DNA from: Mycobacteroides sp. LB1
GTDB lineage: Bacteria > Actinomycetota > Actinomycetes > Mycobacteriales > Mycobacteriaceae
Assembly (NCBI RefSeq): GCF_013449725.1
Contig: NZ_JACCFF010000001.1
Coordinates: 930,001 to 994,000, forward strand
Length of the DNA: 64,000 nucleotides
Direction: 5' to 3'
Made by a program: the position numbers and the translations under genes
Part shown: one piece after another, positions 34,873 to 43,626 of the stretch
Layout: each line of letters starts with the position of its first letter
How positions within the stretch are numbered: position 1 is the stretch's first letter
The notes under the pieces: generated by a model
Seen by the model: the letters and a program-made list of their open reading frames with translations, nothing else
Database searches by the model: none
Told to the model about the DNA's origin: nothing

Positions 34873-35179
34873 CCGACTGACCTGCCTTTCGTTATGTGAT
34901 GCGGCGTGGTCGAAAACCACTGATTTGAAACGTGTTACGCGGAAAACCGCCTACAAGTCGGAGGATGCTCGCGCCTAGCGACGGCGGCATCGGCAAGAGG
35001 CCCTCGGCCGCCCTGTCGAACACCAGCATGGCCGCAAATATGCCACTAGTCAATGGTGCAATAACCGAACACTCTCAACACCTTGCCATTGACAAATGGC
35101 GTCCATGGTGGTGATGTGATCCTCGACATGATGTCGGTCGCCATGCTGCGCTGGCACATACGAAGGAGACAAGGCAGTA
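34873..35179. promoter_or_regulatory. divergent control region with paired GCCA-N8-TGG sites
   Basis: Site 1 GCCACTAGTCAATGGT (35042-35057) and site 2 GCCATTGACAAATGGC (35085-35100) are related inverted repeats with centres 43 bases apart. In site 2 TTGACA (35090-35095) is a perfect -35 box for the rightward diiron gene; in site 1, read on the minus strand, TTGACT is the equivalent -35 box for the leftward SDR gene. Thus both divergent promoters seem to carry the same operator over their -35. No gene is visible in the rest of the 307 bases. Confidence 0.55.
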
Positions 35180-36121
35180 ATGGATCTCAACACCACGCTG
35201 GCGAAGATCAAGGATCGGCAATGGGGACTTGCCGACATCGACTGGGACGCTCCAGGGGCAGAAACCATCGACGAAGCGTTCAAGCCCAAGCTCAAGGCGT
35301 TCATGGCCGACCTGGCCTGGATCGAGAACGTCGGCGCGCGTGGTTTCGCGGCGCTGGCCAGAAAGGCCGAGGACCCGACTCTCGCGGAGATCTACCGCTA
35401 CTTCCACGCCGAGGAGCAACGGCATGCCAACGCCGAGCTGGCGTTGATGAAGCGCTGGGGGATGCTGGAGGAGGGCGAGTTGCCCGAGCCCAACGTCAAC
35501 ATTCGGCTCGCCATGGACTGGCTGGATCGGTATGCCGACGACATGCCCATGTCCACGCTCGGCACGGTGATCCCGATGCTGGAAGTCGCGCTCGACGGCG
35601 CCCTGCTCAAATTCCTGTTGGACGAGGTTCACGACCCGGTATGCAACCAGGTCTTCGAGAAGATCAACAACGATGAATCTCGGCACATTGCAGTGGGTTT
35701 CGAGGTCATCGACAGGCTCGGACATGCCCGGCTGCGTCGAATCCTGATCGAATTCGTGGGAACCGTCGCCTCGCCCGGCCTGATCATCGGTGCGCTGATG
35801 TACGTGCCGCTGCTGAACCGGATTCTTCGCGAAATGGTCGGCATGGGCTTTGAACCAGAGCGCCTCTACTCCGCGATGGACCGCTTCAAGACGCTGGGCG
35901 CGCGAGGTACACATACCAAGCGCATGCCGCTATTCCACGTGGTGAAGTGGCATTCGAACCTAGTCGTCAACAAGTGGTATCCGTATCAGATACTCGCCGA
36001 TGTCATGGTCAAGGCCAGCGACTTCATCCCGACGCGACTGCTGCCGAAGGTACCGACCTGGTTCAGCGAAATCACCTATGCCCCAGTCAGCAAGGGCATC
36101 GAGCGCAGGGAAGCCGCATGA
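35180..36121 (+). CDS. ferritin-like diiron protein, putative hydroxylase
   Basis: 313 residues, almost entirely helical. Two ExxH-type iron ligand motifs are visible: AEEQRHANAELALMKRWG near 75-92 and NNDESRHIAVGFEVIDRLG near 162-180, with further Glu in WIENVGARG near 47 and PMLEVALDGALL near 138. This is the layout of ferritin-like diiron carboxylate proteins, among which are N-oxygenases and hydroxylases; which reaction occurs here is unknown. ATGA overlap couples it with the flavin monooxygenase gene. An AAGGAGAC ribosome-binding site lies ahead of the ATG. Confidence 0.78.
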   Translation: MDLNTTLAKIKDRQWGLADIDWDAPGAETIDEAFKPKLKAFMADLAWIENVGARGFAALARKAEDPTLAEIYRYFHAEEQRHANAELALMKRWGMLEEGELPEPNVNIRLAMDWLDRYADDMPMSTLGTVIPMLEVALDGALLKFLLDEVHDPVCNQVFEKINNDESRHIAVGFEVIDRLGHARLRRILIEFVGTVASPGLIIGALMYVPLLNRILREMVGMGFEPERLYSAMDRFKTLGARGTHTKRMPLFHVVKWHSNLVVNKWYPYQILADVMVKASDFIPTRLLPKVPTWFSEITYAPVSKGIERREAA

Positions 36122-37644
36122 CCGACCAGTTCGAGACTTCACACACCTACACCACTCTCGTTATCGGTGCGGGTTTCAGCGGCCTGGGAGCGTCGCACAA
36201 GCTCCTCGAGGCCGGCGTCGACGATATTCTGATCCTGGACCGGTCGGACCGGCTCGGCGGAACATGGCGCGACAACACGTATCCCGGTGCTGCAGTTGAT
36301 ATCCCCTCGATGCTGTATTCGTTCTCCTTCGCGCCCAACCCGCACTGGTCACGTGTCTTCGCACCCGCCGATGAGCTGCGCCAGCACATCGACCAGTTGG
36401 CGGACAGGTTCGGAGTGCGGCATCTGATCCGGTTCAACCAGGAAGTCACCGCACTCGATTTCGTCGAGCAAGAAGGAATCTGGCGTGTATCAACCAGTTC
36501 CGGTATCGAGTACCGTGCGCGGACCATCATCATGGCCACCGGTCCGTTGTCTGATTCCAGCTTGCCCACCATGCGAGGAATGGACACCTTCGAGGGCCAC
36601 AAGATCCACAGCGCCAAGTGGGACCACGACTACGACATGCGCGGCAAGCATGTCGCCGTGATCGGAACCGGTGCCAGCGCCATCCAGATCATCCCCGAGT
36701 TGGTAAAGACCGCCGAGTCCGTGAAGGTGTTCCAGCGCACCGCGGGTTGGGTCATGCCCCGACTCAATGTGGCTGTGCCACCAGCGCTACGGCGACTGTA
36801 TGCCGCCGTTCCGGCGACACAGCGTGCGTCAAGGGCCGCACTCTATTGGGGGCACGAGGTCGCGGCCCTCGGGCTGGTGTGGAACACCCCGATTACCACG
36901 CTCATTCAGAAGCTAGGGATTGCACATCTGCGGAGCGCCGTGCCGGATCCATGGTTGCGGCGTCAGCTCACCCCCAGTTTCCGCGCCGGCTGCAAGCGCA
37001 TGCTGGTCTCCAGCGAGTACTACCCGGCCCTGCAGAAGGACAACTGCAAACTCATCACCTGGCCCATCGCCACCATCAGTCCAAAGGGACTCCGCACCAG
37101 CGAAGGAGTCGAGCACGAAGTCGACTGCATCGTCTTCGCCACCGGCTACGACGTGCATCTGGACGGACCGCCCTTCCCCGTAACCGGACTCGGTGGCCGC
37201 ACGCTCAAGGACAAGTGGACGGGCCACGCCTACGGATACAAGAGCGCCCACACCTCAGGTTTCCCGAACCTGTTTCTCACCAACGGCCCCAACTCCGGCC
37301 CCGGCCACAACTCACTCCTCGTCTTTCTCGAAGCACAGATCGCCTACGCGGTTCAAGGAATCCGGACCGTCGTCGACCACGATCTCATCTACTTGGACGT
37401 CCGCGAGGAAGTCGAGCGGCGCTACAACATCGACATACAGAAGCGGCTCAAGCGGACAACATGGATGACCGGCTGCCAAAGCTGGTACCTGACCTCCGAT
37501 GGCTTCAACGCCTCCATGTATCCGGGGTTCGCAACGCAATACCGCAAGCAAATGCGTGATTTCCGGCTGTCCGACTACCGCCTTGTCCCCGGAGCGTCCG
37601 GCACGCAGCGAGCCGTGGCAGATGCGGAATTAGCGGAAGCCTGA
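36118..37644 (+). CDS. flavin-containing monooxygenase (Baeyer-Villiger / MymA-like)
   Basis: 508-residue class B flavoprotein monooxygenase. FAD loop VIGAGFSGLGASHKLLEAG near 15-33, the FMO-identifying WRDNTYPGAAVDIPS near 51-65, NADPH loop VIGTGASAIQIIPEL near 182, and the ATG motif VFATGYDVHL near 340. BVMOs have the FxGxxxHxxxW stretch, seen here as FEGHKIHSAKW. It resembles mycobacterial MymA/EthA-type enzymes that oxidise ketones or lipids. Start chosen at the ATG that overlaps the diiron gene stop. Confidence 0.9.
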   Translation: MTDQFETSHTYTTLVIGAGFSGLGASHKLLEAGVDDILILDRSDRLGGTWRDNTYPGAAVDIPSMLYSFSFAPNPHWSRVFAPADELRQHIDQLADRFGVRHLIRFNQEVTALDFVEQEGIWRVSTSSGIEYRARTIIMATGPLSDSSLPTMRGMDTFEGHKIHSAKWDHDYDMRGKHVAVIGTGASAIQIIPELVKTAESVKVFQRTAGWVMPRLNVAVPPALRRLYAAVPATQRASRAALYWGHEVAALGLVWNTPITTLIQKLGIAHLRSAVPDPWLRRQLTPSFRAGCKRMLVSSEYYPALQKDNCKLITWPIATISPKGLRTSEGVEHEVDCIVFATGYDVHLDGPPFPVTGLGGRTLKDKWTGHAYGYKSAHTSGFPNLFLTNGPNSGPGHNSLLVFLEAQIAYAVQGIRTVVDHDLIYLDVREEVERRYNIDIQKRLKRTTWMTGCQSWYLTSDGFNASMYPGFATQYRKQMRDFRLSDYRLVPGASGTQRAVADAELAEA

Positions 37645-37650
37645 GGACGA

Positions 37651-38562
37651 CTAGCCCGGGACAAACGACTCGAATCCGAGATCGCGCCCCGACTGATAGC
37701 GGATCTGCTTGCCAGACAAGGGGTCCCGAAATTCGATCGACCGTGCTAGCAGCGCCAGCGGGCGACTGAAATCGTCCTCGCCGACATCGACGATCGTGGG
37801 ATAGAGGGGATCGTTGACGATGGGAATGCCGAGGCCGCTCATATGCAGCCGCAGCTGGTGCGTCTGTCCCGTGATTGGTGTCAGCCGGTATCTGCCCACC
37901 GCGCCCACCCGCTCGACCAGTTCGATATGCGTTTCGGCGTTCACCGGTCCTGGCTCCTCGAATGCCTGAAGGATACTGCGCCGCTTGATAATTCTGCTCC
38001 GCAGCGTCACCGGAAGGGTAACGTCGGGATCGACGGGTGCCAACGCCTCGTAGGTCTTGGACACCTGGCGTTGCGCGAACAACGATTGGTATGCGGAACG
38101 CGCCTCACGACGCACCGTAAACAGCAATACACCCGCGGTGAGCCGATCGAGCCGGTGTGCCGGTGACAGCTCAGGCAGGTCCAATGCCTTGCGCAGACGC
38201 ACCAGTGCCGTCTCGGTGACATGCCGCCCGCGCGGCATCGTGGAGAGGAAGTGTGGCTTGTCGATCACCAAAACATTCTCGTCCCAGTGCAAGACGTCGA
38301 TCGCGAACGGGACGGGAATCTCCACGGCCGCTTCGCGATACGTGTATACCGACGCCCGGGCGGGCAGGTGTGTATCGGCAGTGACCGGCACGCCTGCGGC
38401 ATCGACGACTTCGCCCCGGCTCACCTTTTCGGCGGCGGCCGAACCGAATCTGGAAACCAGCTCGTCGACCACACACCCGCTCTCGCGCAGTCGGATTCGG
38501 ACCGGCCCCAAGCCGTCCCGCACCGGTAGCGGTGGCTCAGGAGCCCTTCGCCTGGGGCTCAT
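37651..38562 (-). CDS. RluA family RNA pseudouridine synthase
   Basis: 303 residues, Rv3300c type. An S4-like start is weak; the catalytic domain has VLVIDKPHFLSTMPRGRHVTET near 92-113, the active-site Asp in SPAHRLDRLTAGVLLFTV near 132-150, RQVSKTYEALAP near 167 and GQTHQLRLHMSGLGIPIVNDPLYP near 240. It isomerises uridine in rRNA or tRNA; which site is not evident. It is 10 bases after glpD2 on the same strand; the phoY1 gene that stands between them in M. tuberculosis is absent. Confidence 0.9.
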   Translation of the reverse strand: MSPRRRAPEPPLPVRDGLGPVRIRLRESGCVVDELVSRFGSAAAEKVSRGEVVDAAGVPVTADTHLPARASVYTYREAAVEIPVPFAIDVLHWDENVLVIDKPHFLSTMPRGRHVTETALVRLRKALDLPELSPAHRLDRLTAGVLLFTVRREARSAYQSLFAQRQVSKTYEALAPVDPDVTLPVTLRSRIIKRRSILQAFEEPGPVNAETHIELVERVGAVGRYRLTPITGQTHQLRLHMSGLGIPIVNDPLYPTIVDVGEDDFSRPLALLARSIEFRDPLSGKQIRYQSGRDLGFESFVPG

Positions 38563-38571
38563 AACCGTGAC

Positions 38572-40341
38572 TCACTTGGAGGGCGACAGCACGTCGGTCA
38601 CCGGTTCGACGATGAACGAGCGCGCCTCGGGTGCGGCCACCCGCAGTGCATCCGCCGACGCGTCGTCGGGCTGGCGCTGCGATCGCACCTCAGCATCAAC
38701 CCGCGCACGATAGGTATCCACCTCGCGGACAATGTCTTCCGCCGACCAGCCGAGCGTCGGACCCACCAGCTCGGCAACTTCCTGGGCACAGTCGACTCCA
38801 CGGTGCGAGTATTCGATCGCAATCCGCATACGCCGCGCAAGGATGTCCTCCAAGTGCAGTGCACCCTCGGCCACCACCGCGTAGAGCGCCTCCACTCTCA
38901 GGTACATCGGGGCCTTGGCAATCGGCTGCAGCAGGCTGCGATCCGAACCCGCACAGGCCAGTACCTCACCGATCAGTGATCCGTACCGGTCCAGCAGGTG
39001 CCGCACCCGGTATGGATGCAGACCGTACGTCTCCCCCACATGCTCGGTCTGGTTGATCAGCGCGAAATAGCCGTCGGCGCCGAGCAGTGGCACCTTGGCG
39101 GTGATCGATGGCGCCACCCGGGCCGGCACGAATTCGCTTGCCATATCGATGGCATCGGACGCCATCACGCGATAAGTCGTGTACTTGCCGCCGGCGATGG
39201 CCACCAGACCTGGGGCCGCCACGGCAACGGCGTGCTCGCGGGAGAGCTTGGAAGTGTCGTCATCCTCACCGGCCAGCAGTGGCCGCAGCCCCGCGTACAC
39301 CCCGTCAATATCGTTATGTGTCAACGATGTAGCCAACACCGTGTTGACCTTGTCGAGGATGTAGTCGATGTCCACCTTGGTGGCGGCCGGGTGTGCCAGA
39401 TCGAGATTCCACTCGGTGTCGGTGGTCCCGATGATCCAATGGTTGCCCCACGGAATGACGAACAGCACCGATTTTTCTGTCCGCAGGATGATCGCCACCT
39501 CGCTGACAATCCTGTCTCGCGGTACCACGATGTGAACACCCTTGGATGCGGTCACCCGGAACCGGCCACGCGTACGCGACAACGCCTGGATCTCATCGGT
39601 CCATACCCCGGTGGCATTGACGACGACATGCCCGCGTACCTCGGTCTCGGCGCCGTTCTCGGTGTCCCGCACCACCACGCCGGTCACGCGATCACCCTCA
39701 CGCAGCAGCGAGACCACCTGCGTCGAAGCCCTGACGACCGCCCCATAATGCGCGGCGGTGCGTGCCACATTCATGGTGTGACGAGCGTCGTCGACCACCG
39801 TGTCGTAGTAACGGATACCGCCGATGAGTGAGTTGCGCTTCAGCCCCGGCGCAAGCCGCAGGGCACCTGCGCGAGTGAGATGCTTTTGGGCGGGAACAGA
39901 TTTCGCGCCACCCATCTGGTCATACAAGAAGATTCCGGCGGCGACGTAGGGACGCTCCCACCACCGATTGGTCAACGGGAACAAGAACGGAAGAGGTTTG
40001 ACCAGATGCGGCGCCAGTGTCGTCAGCGACAGCTCCCGCTCGCGCAACGCCTCCTGCACCAAACCGAATTCGAGCTGTTCCAGATAACGCAGCCCGCCGT
40101 GGAACATTTTCGAGGACCGGCTCGACGTACCCGCAGCGAAATCACGCGCCTCAACCAACGCGACCTTCAGCCCGCGAGTGGCGGCATCGAGCGCCGATCC
40201 GGCGCCGACCACGCCGCCACCGACCACGATGACATCGAACTGCTCGGATCCGAGGCGCTCCCAGTTCAGCGAACGTGCCTGTGGTCCCAGGAACGTATAG
40301 GTAGGCCCCCTCGATCGCGACGGGTTGGTTGCGTCACTCAC
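38572..40341 (-). CDS. glpD2: aerobic glycerol-3-phosphate dehydrogenase GlpD2
   Basis: FAD-dependent dehydrogenase, 589 residues, oxidising sn-glycerol 3-phosphate to dihydroxyacetone phosphate and passing electrons to menaquinone at the membrane. FAD loop DVIVVGGGVVGAGSALDAATRGL near 34, then FAAGTSSRSSKMFHGGLRYLEQ near 68-90, GTTDTEWNLDLAHPAATKVDIDYIL near 300, and GKYTTYRVMASDAID near 378. The C-terminal helical domain from about 400 is complete. GAAGGGAAG lies ahead of the GTG start. Confidence 0.94.
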   Translation of the reverse strand: MSDATNPSRSRGPTYTFLGPQARSLNWERLGSEQFDVIVVGGGVVGAGSALDAATRGLKVALVEARDFAAGTSSRSSKMFHGGLRYLEQLEFGLVQEALRERELSLTTLAPHLVKPLPFLFPLTNRWWERPYVAAGIFLYDQMGGAKSVPAQKHLTRAGALRLAPGLKRNSLIGGIRYYDTVVDDARHTMNVARTAAHYGAVVRASTQVVSLLREGDRVTGVVVRDTENGAETEVRGHVVVNATGVWTDEIQALSRTRGRFRVTASKGVHIVVPRDRIVSEVAIILRTEKSVLFVIPWGNHWIIGTTDTEWNLDLAHPAATKVDIDYILDKVNTVLATSLTHNDIDGVYAGLRPLLAGEDDDTSKLSREHAVAVAAPGLVAIAGGKYTTYRVMASDAIDMASEFVPARVAPSITAKVPLLGADGYFALINQTEHVGETYGLHPYRVRHLLDRYGSLIGEVLACAGSDRSLLQPIAKAPMYLRVEALYAVVAEGALHLEDILARRMRIAIEYSHRGVDCAQEVAELVGPTLGWSAEDIVREVDTYRARVDAEVRSQRQPDDASADALRVAAPEARSFIVEPVTDVLSPSK

Positions 40342-40456
40342 GATTACTTCCCTTCTACGCCTTCACAGGGTCTGGGAATCACTCCGGAACATCACGTTAC
40401 CGGCCAGTAGCGATCTCGTCAGTGATGCACGCCGCTATGGCGTGTATCGCCGGAAG

Positions 40457-41872
40457 TCAGTCCAGGTCGTCGTGGGCAATCAACTGGCGCGCCGCTTCCG
40501 TCACCGAGCCCGACAGGGACGGGTACACCGAGAGCGTCTGCGCCAGATCGTTCACCGAGAGCAGGTTCTGCACCGCGATAGCGATGGGCAGGATCAACTC
40601 GGAGGCGTTCGCAGCGACCACGACACCGCCGATCACCACACCGGTGGCCGGGCGGCAGAAGATCTTCACAAAACCGCGTTTGAGGCCAGACATCTTGGCC
40701 CGCGGGTTGGTGTGCAGCGGCAGCATCACCGTGCGGGCAGGCACCTCACCGTTGTCGATGGCCGCCTGGGAGACCCCCACAGCGGCGATCTCCGGACGCG
40801 TAAAAACGGCGGCAGCAACAGTTTTCAGCCTGATCGGCTGCACCGCATCGCCAAGAGCGTGATACATCGCGATGCGGCCCTGCATCGCGGCCACCGAGGC
40901 CAGCGGCAGCAGGCCCGTACAGTCACCCGCGGCGTAGATGCCGGCCACCGATGTGCGGGACACCCGGTCGACGGTGAGGTAGCCGCCAGCGCCCAGCATG
41001 ATTCCGACCCGTTCCAGGCCCAGGCCGGCGGTGTTCGGAACGGATCCCACCGTCATCAGCACATGGCTGCCGTCGACCACCCGTCCATCGGCCATCGCCA
41101 CCCGGACGCCGGTATCGGTTCGGGTCACCGAATCGGCCCGGGCGTTCTTGACGAGCGTCACACCGCGCTCGGCCAGGGTGTCCTCCAGAACCAGGGCGGC
41201 ATCCTCGTCCTCGTGCGGCAGCACCCGGTCCCGGCTGGCCACCACGGTCACCTGAACGCCCAGCTCGGTATATGCGTGCACGAACTCCGCGCCCGTCACA
41301 CCCGAACCCACGACAATGAGGTGTTCGGGCAGCTCCTCCAGGTCGTAGAGCTGGCGCCAGGTGAGAATGCGTTCGCCGTCGGGCCGCGCATGGGCCAGCA
41401 CACGCGGGCTGGCGCCCGTCGCGATGAGCACCACATCGGCCTCCAGGATGGTGCTGCTGCCGTCGGGCAGGCTGGCCTTGATCCGGTGGAATGCCATCCC
41501 GACCACGTGATCGACCAGCTCGGCGCGCCCGGCGATCAGCCGCACCCCGGCACTGCGCAGACGGTCGGCGATATCAGCCGACTGCTCGGAGGCGAGGCGC
41601 TTGACGCGGCTGTGGATCTGCGGCAGCGAGATCTTGGCGTGCTCCACATCGATGTCGAAACCCAGGTTCGGCGCCCGCCGCAGGTCGGTGCGCACACCGG
41701 TGGACGCGATGAACGTCTTGGACGGCACACAGTCGAAGAGCACGCAGGCGCCGCCGATGCCGTCGGAATCGATCACCGTCACCTCGGTGGTGCTTCGCTC
41801 ATGGGCCGCGGCAACGAGTGCCGCCTCGTACCCCGCTGGTCCTCCACCAATGATCACGATGCGCGTTGCCAC
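40457..41872 (-). CDS. lpdA: flavoprotein disulfide reductase-like NAD(P)H quinone reductase LpdA
   Basis: 471 residues, the Rv3303c family. FAD loop IVIIGGGPAGYEAALVAA at 5-22, NAD(P)H loop IVVGSGVTGAEFVHAY near 175 and the second FAD motif GIYAAGDCTGLLPLASVA near 315. M. tuberculosis LpdA is a quinone reductase without a complete redox-active disulfide. Here the region reads GGACVLFDCVPSK with Cys43 and Cys48 spaced as in lipoamide dehydrogenase, while the C-terminal His-Glu pair is missing (VYPSLSGSV in place of HxHPTLSE). TAGGTT lies seven bases before the GTG (leaderless). Confidence 0.92.
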   Translation of the reverse strand: MATRIVIIGGGPAGYEAALVAAAHERSTTEVTVIDSDGIGGACVLFDCVPSKTFIASTGVRTDLRRAPNLGFDIDVEHAKISLPQIHSRVKRLASEQSADIADRLRSAGVRLIAGRAELVDHVVGMAFHRIKASLPDGSSTILEADVVLIATGASPRVLAHARPDGERILTWRQLYDLEELPEHLIVVGSGVTGAEFVHAYTELGVQVTVVASRDRVLPHEDEDAALVLEDTLAERGVTLVKNARADSVTRTDTGVRVAMADGRVVDGSHVLMTVGSVPNTAGLGLERVGIMLGAGGYLTVDRVSRTSVAGIYAAGDCTGLLPLASVAAMQGRIAMYHALGDAVQPIRLKTVAAAVFTRPEIAAVGVSQAAIDNGEVPARTVMLPLHTNPRAKMSGLKRGFVKIFCRPATGVVIGGVVVAANASELILPIAIAVQNLLSVNDLAQTLSVYPSLSGSVTEAARQLIAHDDLD

Positions 41873-41879
41873 GGCGTCA

Positions 41880-41969
41880 AACCTACAAGCACCGAACCGA
41901 CCCGGCTTGCCATCGCGGGGAACCCTGCCGCCATCCCTGCCGCCACCTGAGACACAGGACCACTAGGCT
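41880..41969. promoter_or_regulatory. divergent leaderless promoters of lpdA and the cyclotransferase gene
   Basis: Minus strand: TAGGTT at 41880-41885 with seven bases to the lpdA GTG. Plus strand: TAGGCT at 41964-41969 with seven bases to the GTG at 41977. Neither gene has a convincing ribosome-binding site. Confidence 0.5.
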
Positions 41970-41976
41970 TGCCCCC

Positions 41977-42453
41977 GTGCCGCTCTACGCCGCCTACGGT
42001 TCCAACATGCACCCCGAGCAGATGTTGCAGCGGGCGCCGCACTCACCCATGGCCGGCACCGGCTGGCTGCACGGCTGGAGGCTGACCTTCGGCGGGGAGG
42101 ATATCGGCTGGGAGGGCGCACTGGCCACGGTCGTGCAGGACCCACATTCGAAGGTATTCGTGGTCCTGTACGACATGACAGGGGCCGACGAGAACAACCT
42201 CGATCGCTGGGAAGGTTCAGAGCTCGGTATCCACACCAAGATTCGCTGCCGGATCGACCGCGAATCCTCCGATACCAACACCGACCCGGTGCTGGCCTGG
42301 CTTTACGTCGTCAACGCCTACGAGGGTGGACTACCGTCCGCCCGGTACCTTGGCGTGATGGCAGATGCAGCAGAAATCGCTGGAGCCCCAGAAACTTATG
42401 TGCACGGATTGCGCACCCGGGCGTCGCGCAATATCGGTCCCGGAACGGCCTGA
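41977..42453 (+). CDS. gamma-glutamylcyclotransferase-like protein
   Basis: 158 residues of the GGCT/AIG2-like fold, Rv3304 type. YAAYGSNMHPEQMLQRAP at 4-21 is the family's YGSN substrate loop; the general-base Glu is probably in LDRWEGSELGIHTK near 76-88. These enzymes release 5-oxoproline from gamma-glutamyl compounds, but many bacterial members have unknown substrates. The start is the GTG after a TAGGCT box. It ends head-to-tail against amiA1 with no gap. Confidence 0.85.
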   Translation: MPLYAAYGSNMHPEQMLQRAPHSPMAGTGWLHGWRLTFGGEDIGWEGALATVVQDPHSKVFVVLYDMTGADENNLDRWEGSELGIHTKIRCRIDRESSDTNTDPVLAWLYVVNAYEGGLPSARYLGVMADAAEIAGAPETYVHGLRTRASRNIGPGTA

Positions 42454-43626
42454 CTAGACCGCGCTTTGTTCCACAAGGTTGACCAACGTCCGCACGCCAA
42501 CACCCAGCGCCCGTTCATCGATATCGAAATTGGGCTGGTGGATATCGAGCTGCGGGCCGGTTCCCGACCACACCCCCAGCCGCGCCATCGCGCCCGGCAC
42601 CTCCTCCAGATACCAGGAGAAGTCCTCGCCGCCACCGGATTGAGTGGTCTCCGCGAGCGCGTCCAACCCGATGTCCTGGATCGCCCGCACGAAGATGTGC
42701 GTGGACTCGGGTTCGTTGATGACCGGAGGAACCCCGCGCCGATAGTTGAGGGTGTAATCGATGCGCAGCGGTGCCAGCAGTCCCTCGATCACATCGCGGA
42801 CGGTGTCCTCCAGCGTGACCCATACGTCGCGGCTTCCGGTGCGCACCGTGCCCGCCAATGAGCCGATCTGAGGAATGGCATTGGCGGCCTGGCCTGCGTT
42901 GACGGCTCCCCACACCATGACGGTGCCTGCCCGCGGATCGATGCGGCGGCTCAGCACTCCCGGTAGGCCGGTGATGATGGTGCCGAGGCCGTACACCAGG
43001 TCGGCCGTCAGATGCGGTCGTGACGTGTGCCCGCCCGGGGAATGCAGCGTGACCTCGACGGTATCCGCGGCCGAGGTGATCGCCCCCGCACGAATCGCCA
43101 CCTTGCCCACCTCCAGTCGCGGATCACAGTGCAGGGCAAAGATTCTCGTAATACCGGCCATTGCCCCAGCGGCCACCACATCGATAGCGCCACCCGGCAT
43201 GACCTCCTCAGCCGGCTGAAAAATCAGGCGCACCCCCGACGGCAGCGAGGGTGCCGAATTGAGGGCCATCGCCGCGCCCAGCAGGATCGCGGTGTGCGCA
43301 TCGTGCCCGCACGCGTGCGCGACATTCGGCACCGTCGACGCATAGGAGGCGCCGGTGCGTTCCTGCATCGGCAAGGCGTCCATATCTGCGCGCAGCGCCA
43401 CCCGCGGACCGTCTTCGGGCCCGAAGTCGCAGGTAATTCCGGTGCCACCGGGTAGCACCTTGGGGTTCAACCCGGCTTCGGCCAGCCGGGCGGCCACGTA
43501 TTCGGTGGTGGCATGTTCTTGGCGCGCCAGCTCGGGATGCGCGTGGATGTGACGACGCCACCGGATCAGCGTCTCCGAGTTCTCCTCGAGCCAACGATCC
43601 GCCAGGGCGGTTAGCGATTCACTCAT
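42454..43626 (-). CDS. amiA1: M20 family amidohydrolase AmiA1
   Basis: 390-residue metal-dependent amidohydrolase of the M20/peptidase D type. WRRHIHAHPELARQEHATTEYVA near 22-44, metal ligands in ALRADMDALPMQE and HACGHDAHTAILLGAAMAL near 108-126 (Cys-Gly-His-Asp), EEVMPGGAIDVV near 142 (catalytic Glu) and GGGEDFSWYLEEVPGAM near 345. Members hydrolyse N-acyl amino acids or similar amides. ATGA overlap with amiB1 upstream; the paralogous pair corresponds to Rv3305c/Rv3306c. Confidence 0.9.
   Translation of the reverse strand: MSESLTALADRWLEENSETLIRWRRHIHAHPELARQEHATTEYVAARLAEAGLNPKVLPGGTGITCDFGPEDGPRVALRADMDALPMQERTGASYASTVPNVAHACGHDAHTAILLGAAMALNSAPSLPSGVRLIFQPAEEVMPGGAIDVVAAGAMAGITRIFALHCDPRLEVGKVAIRAGAITSAADTVEVTLHSPGGHTSRPHLTADLVYGLGTIITGLPGVLSRRIDPRAGTVMVWGAVNAGQAANAIPQIGSLAGTVRTGSRDVWVTLEDTVRDVIEGLLAPLRIDYTLNYRRGVPPVINEPESTHIFVRAIQDIGLDALAETTQSGGGEDFSWYLEEVPGAMARLGVWSGTGPQLDIHQPNFDIDERALGVGVRTLVNLVEQSAV

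Noticed and set aside
36618-37559. 313-residue plus-strand ORF in another frame of the monooxygenase gene
   Set aside because: Arg/His/Pro-rich out-of-frame reading of the monooxygenase, which has intact motifs.
40325-41950. 541-residue plus-strand ORF opposite lpdA
   Set aside because: His/Arg/Gly-rich antisense reading of a strongly supported flavoprotein gene.
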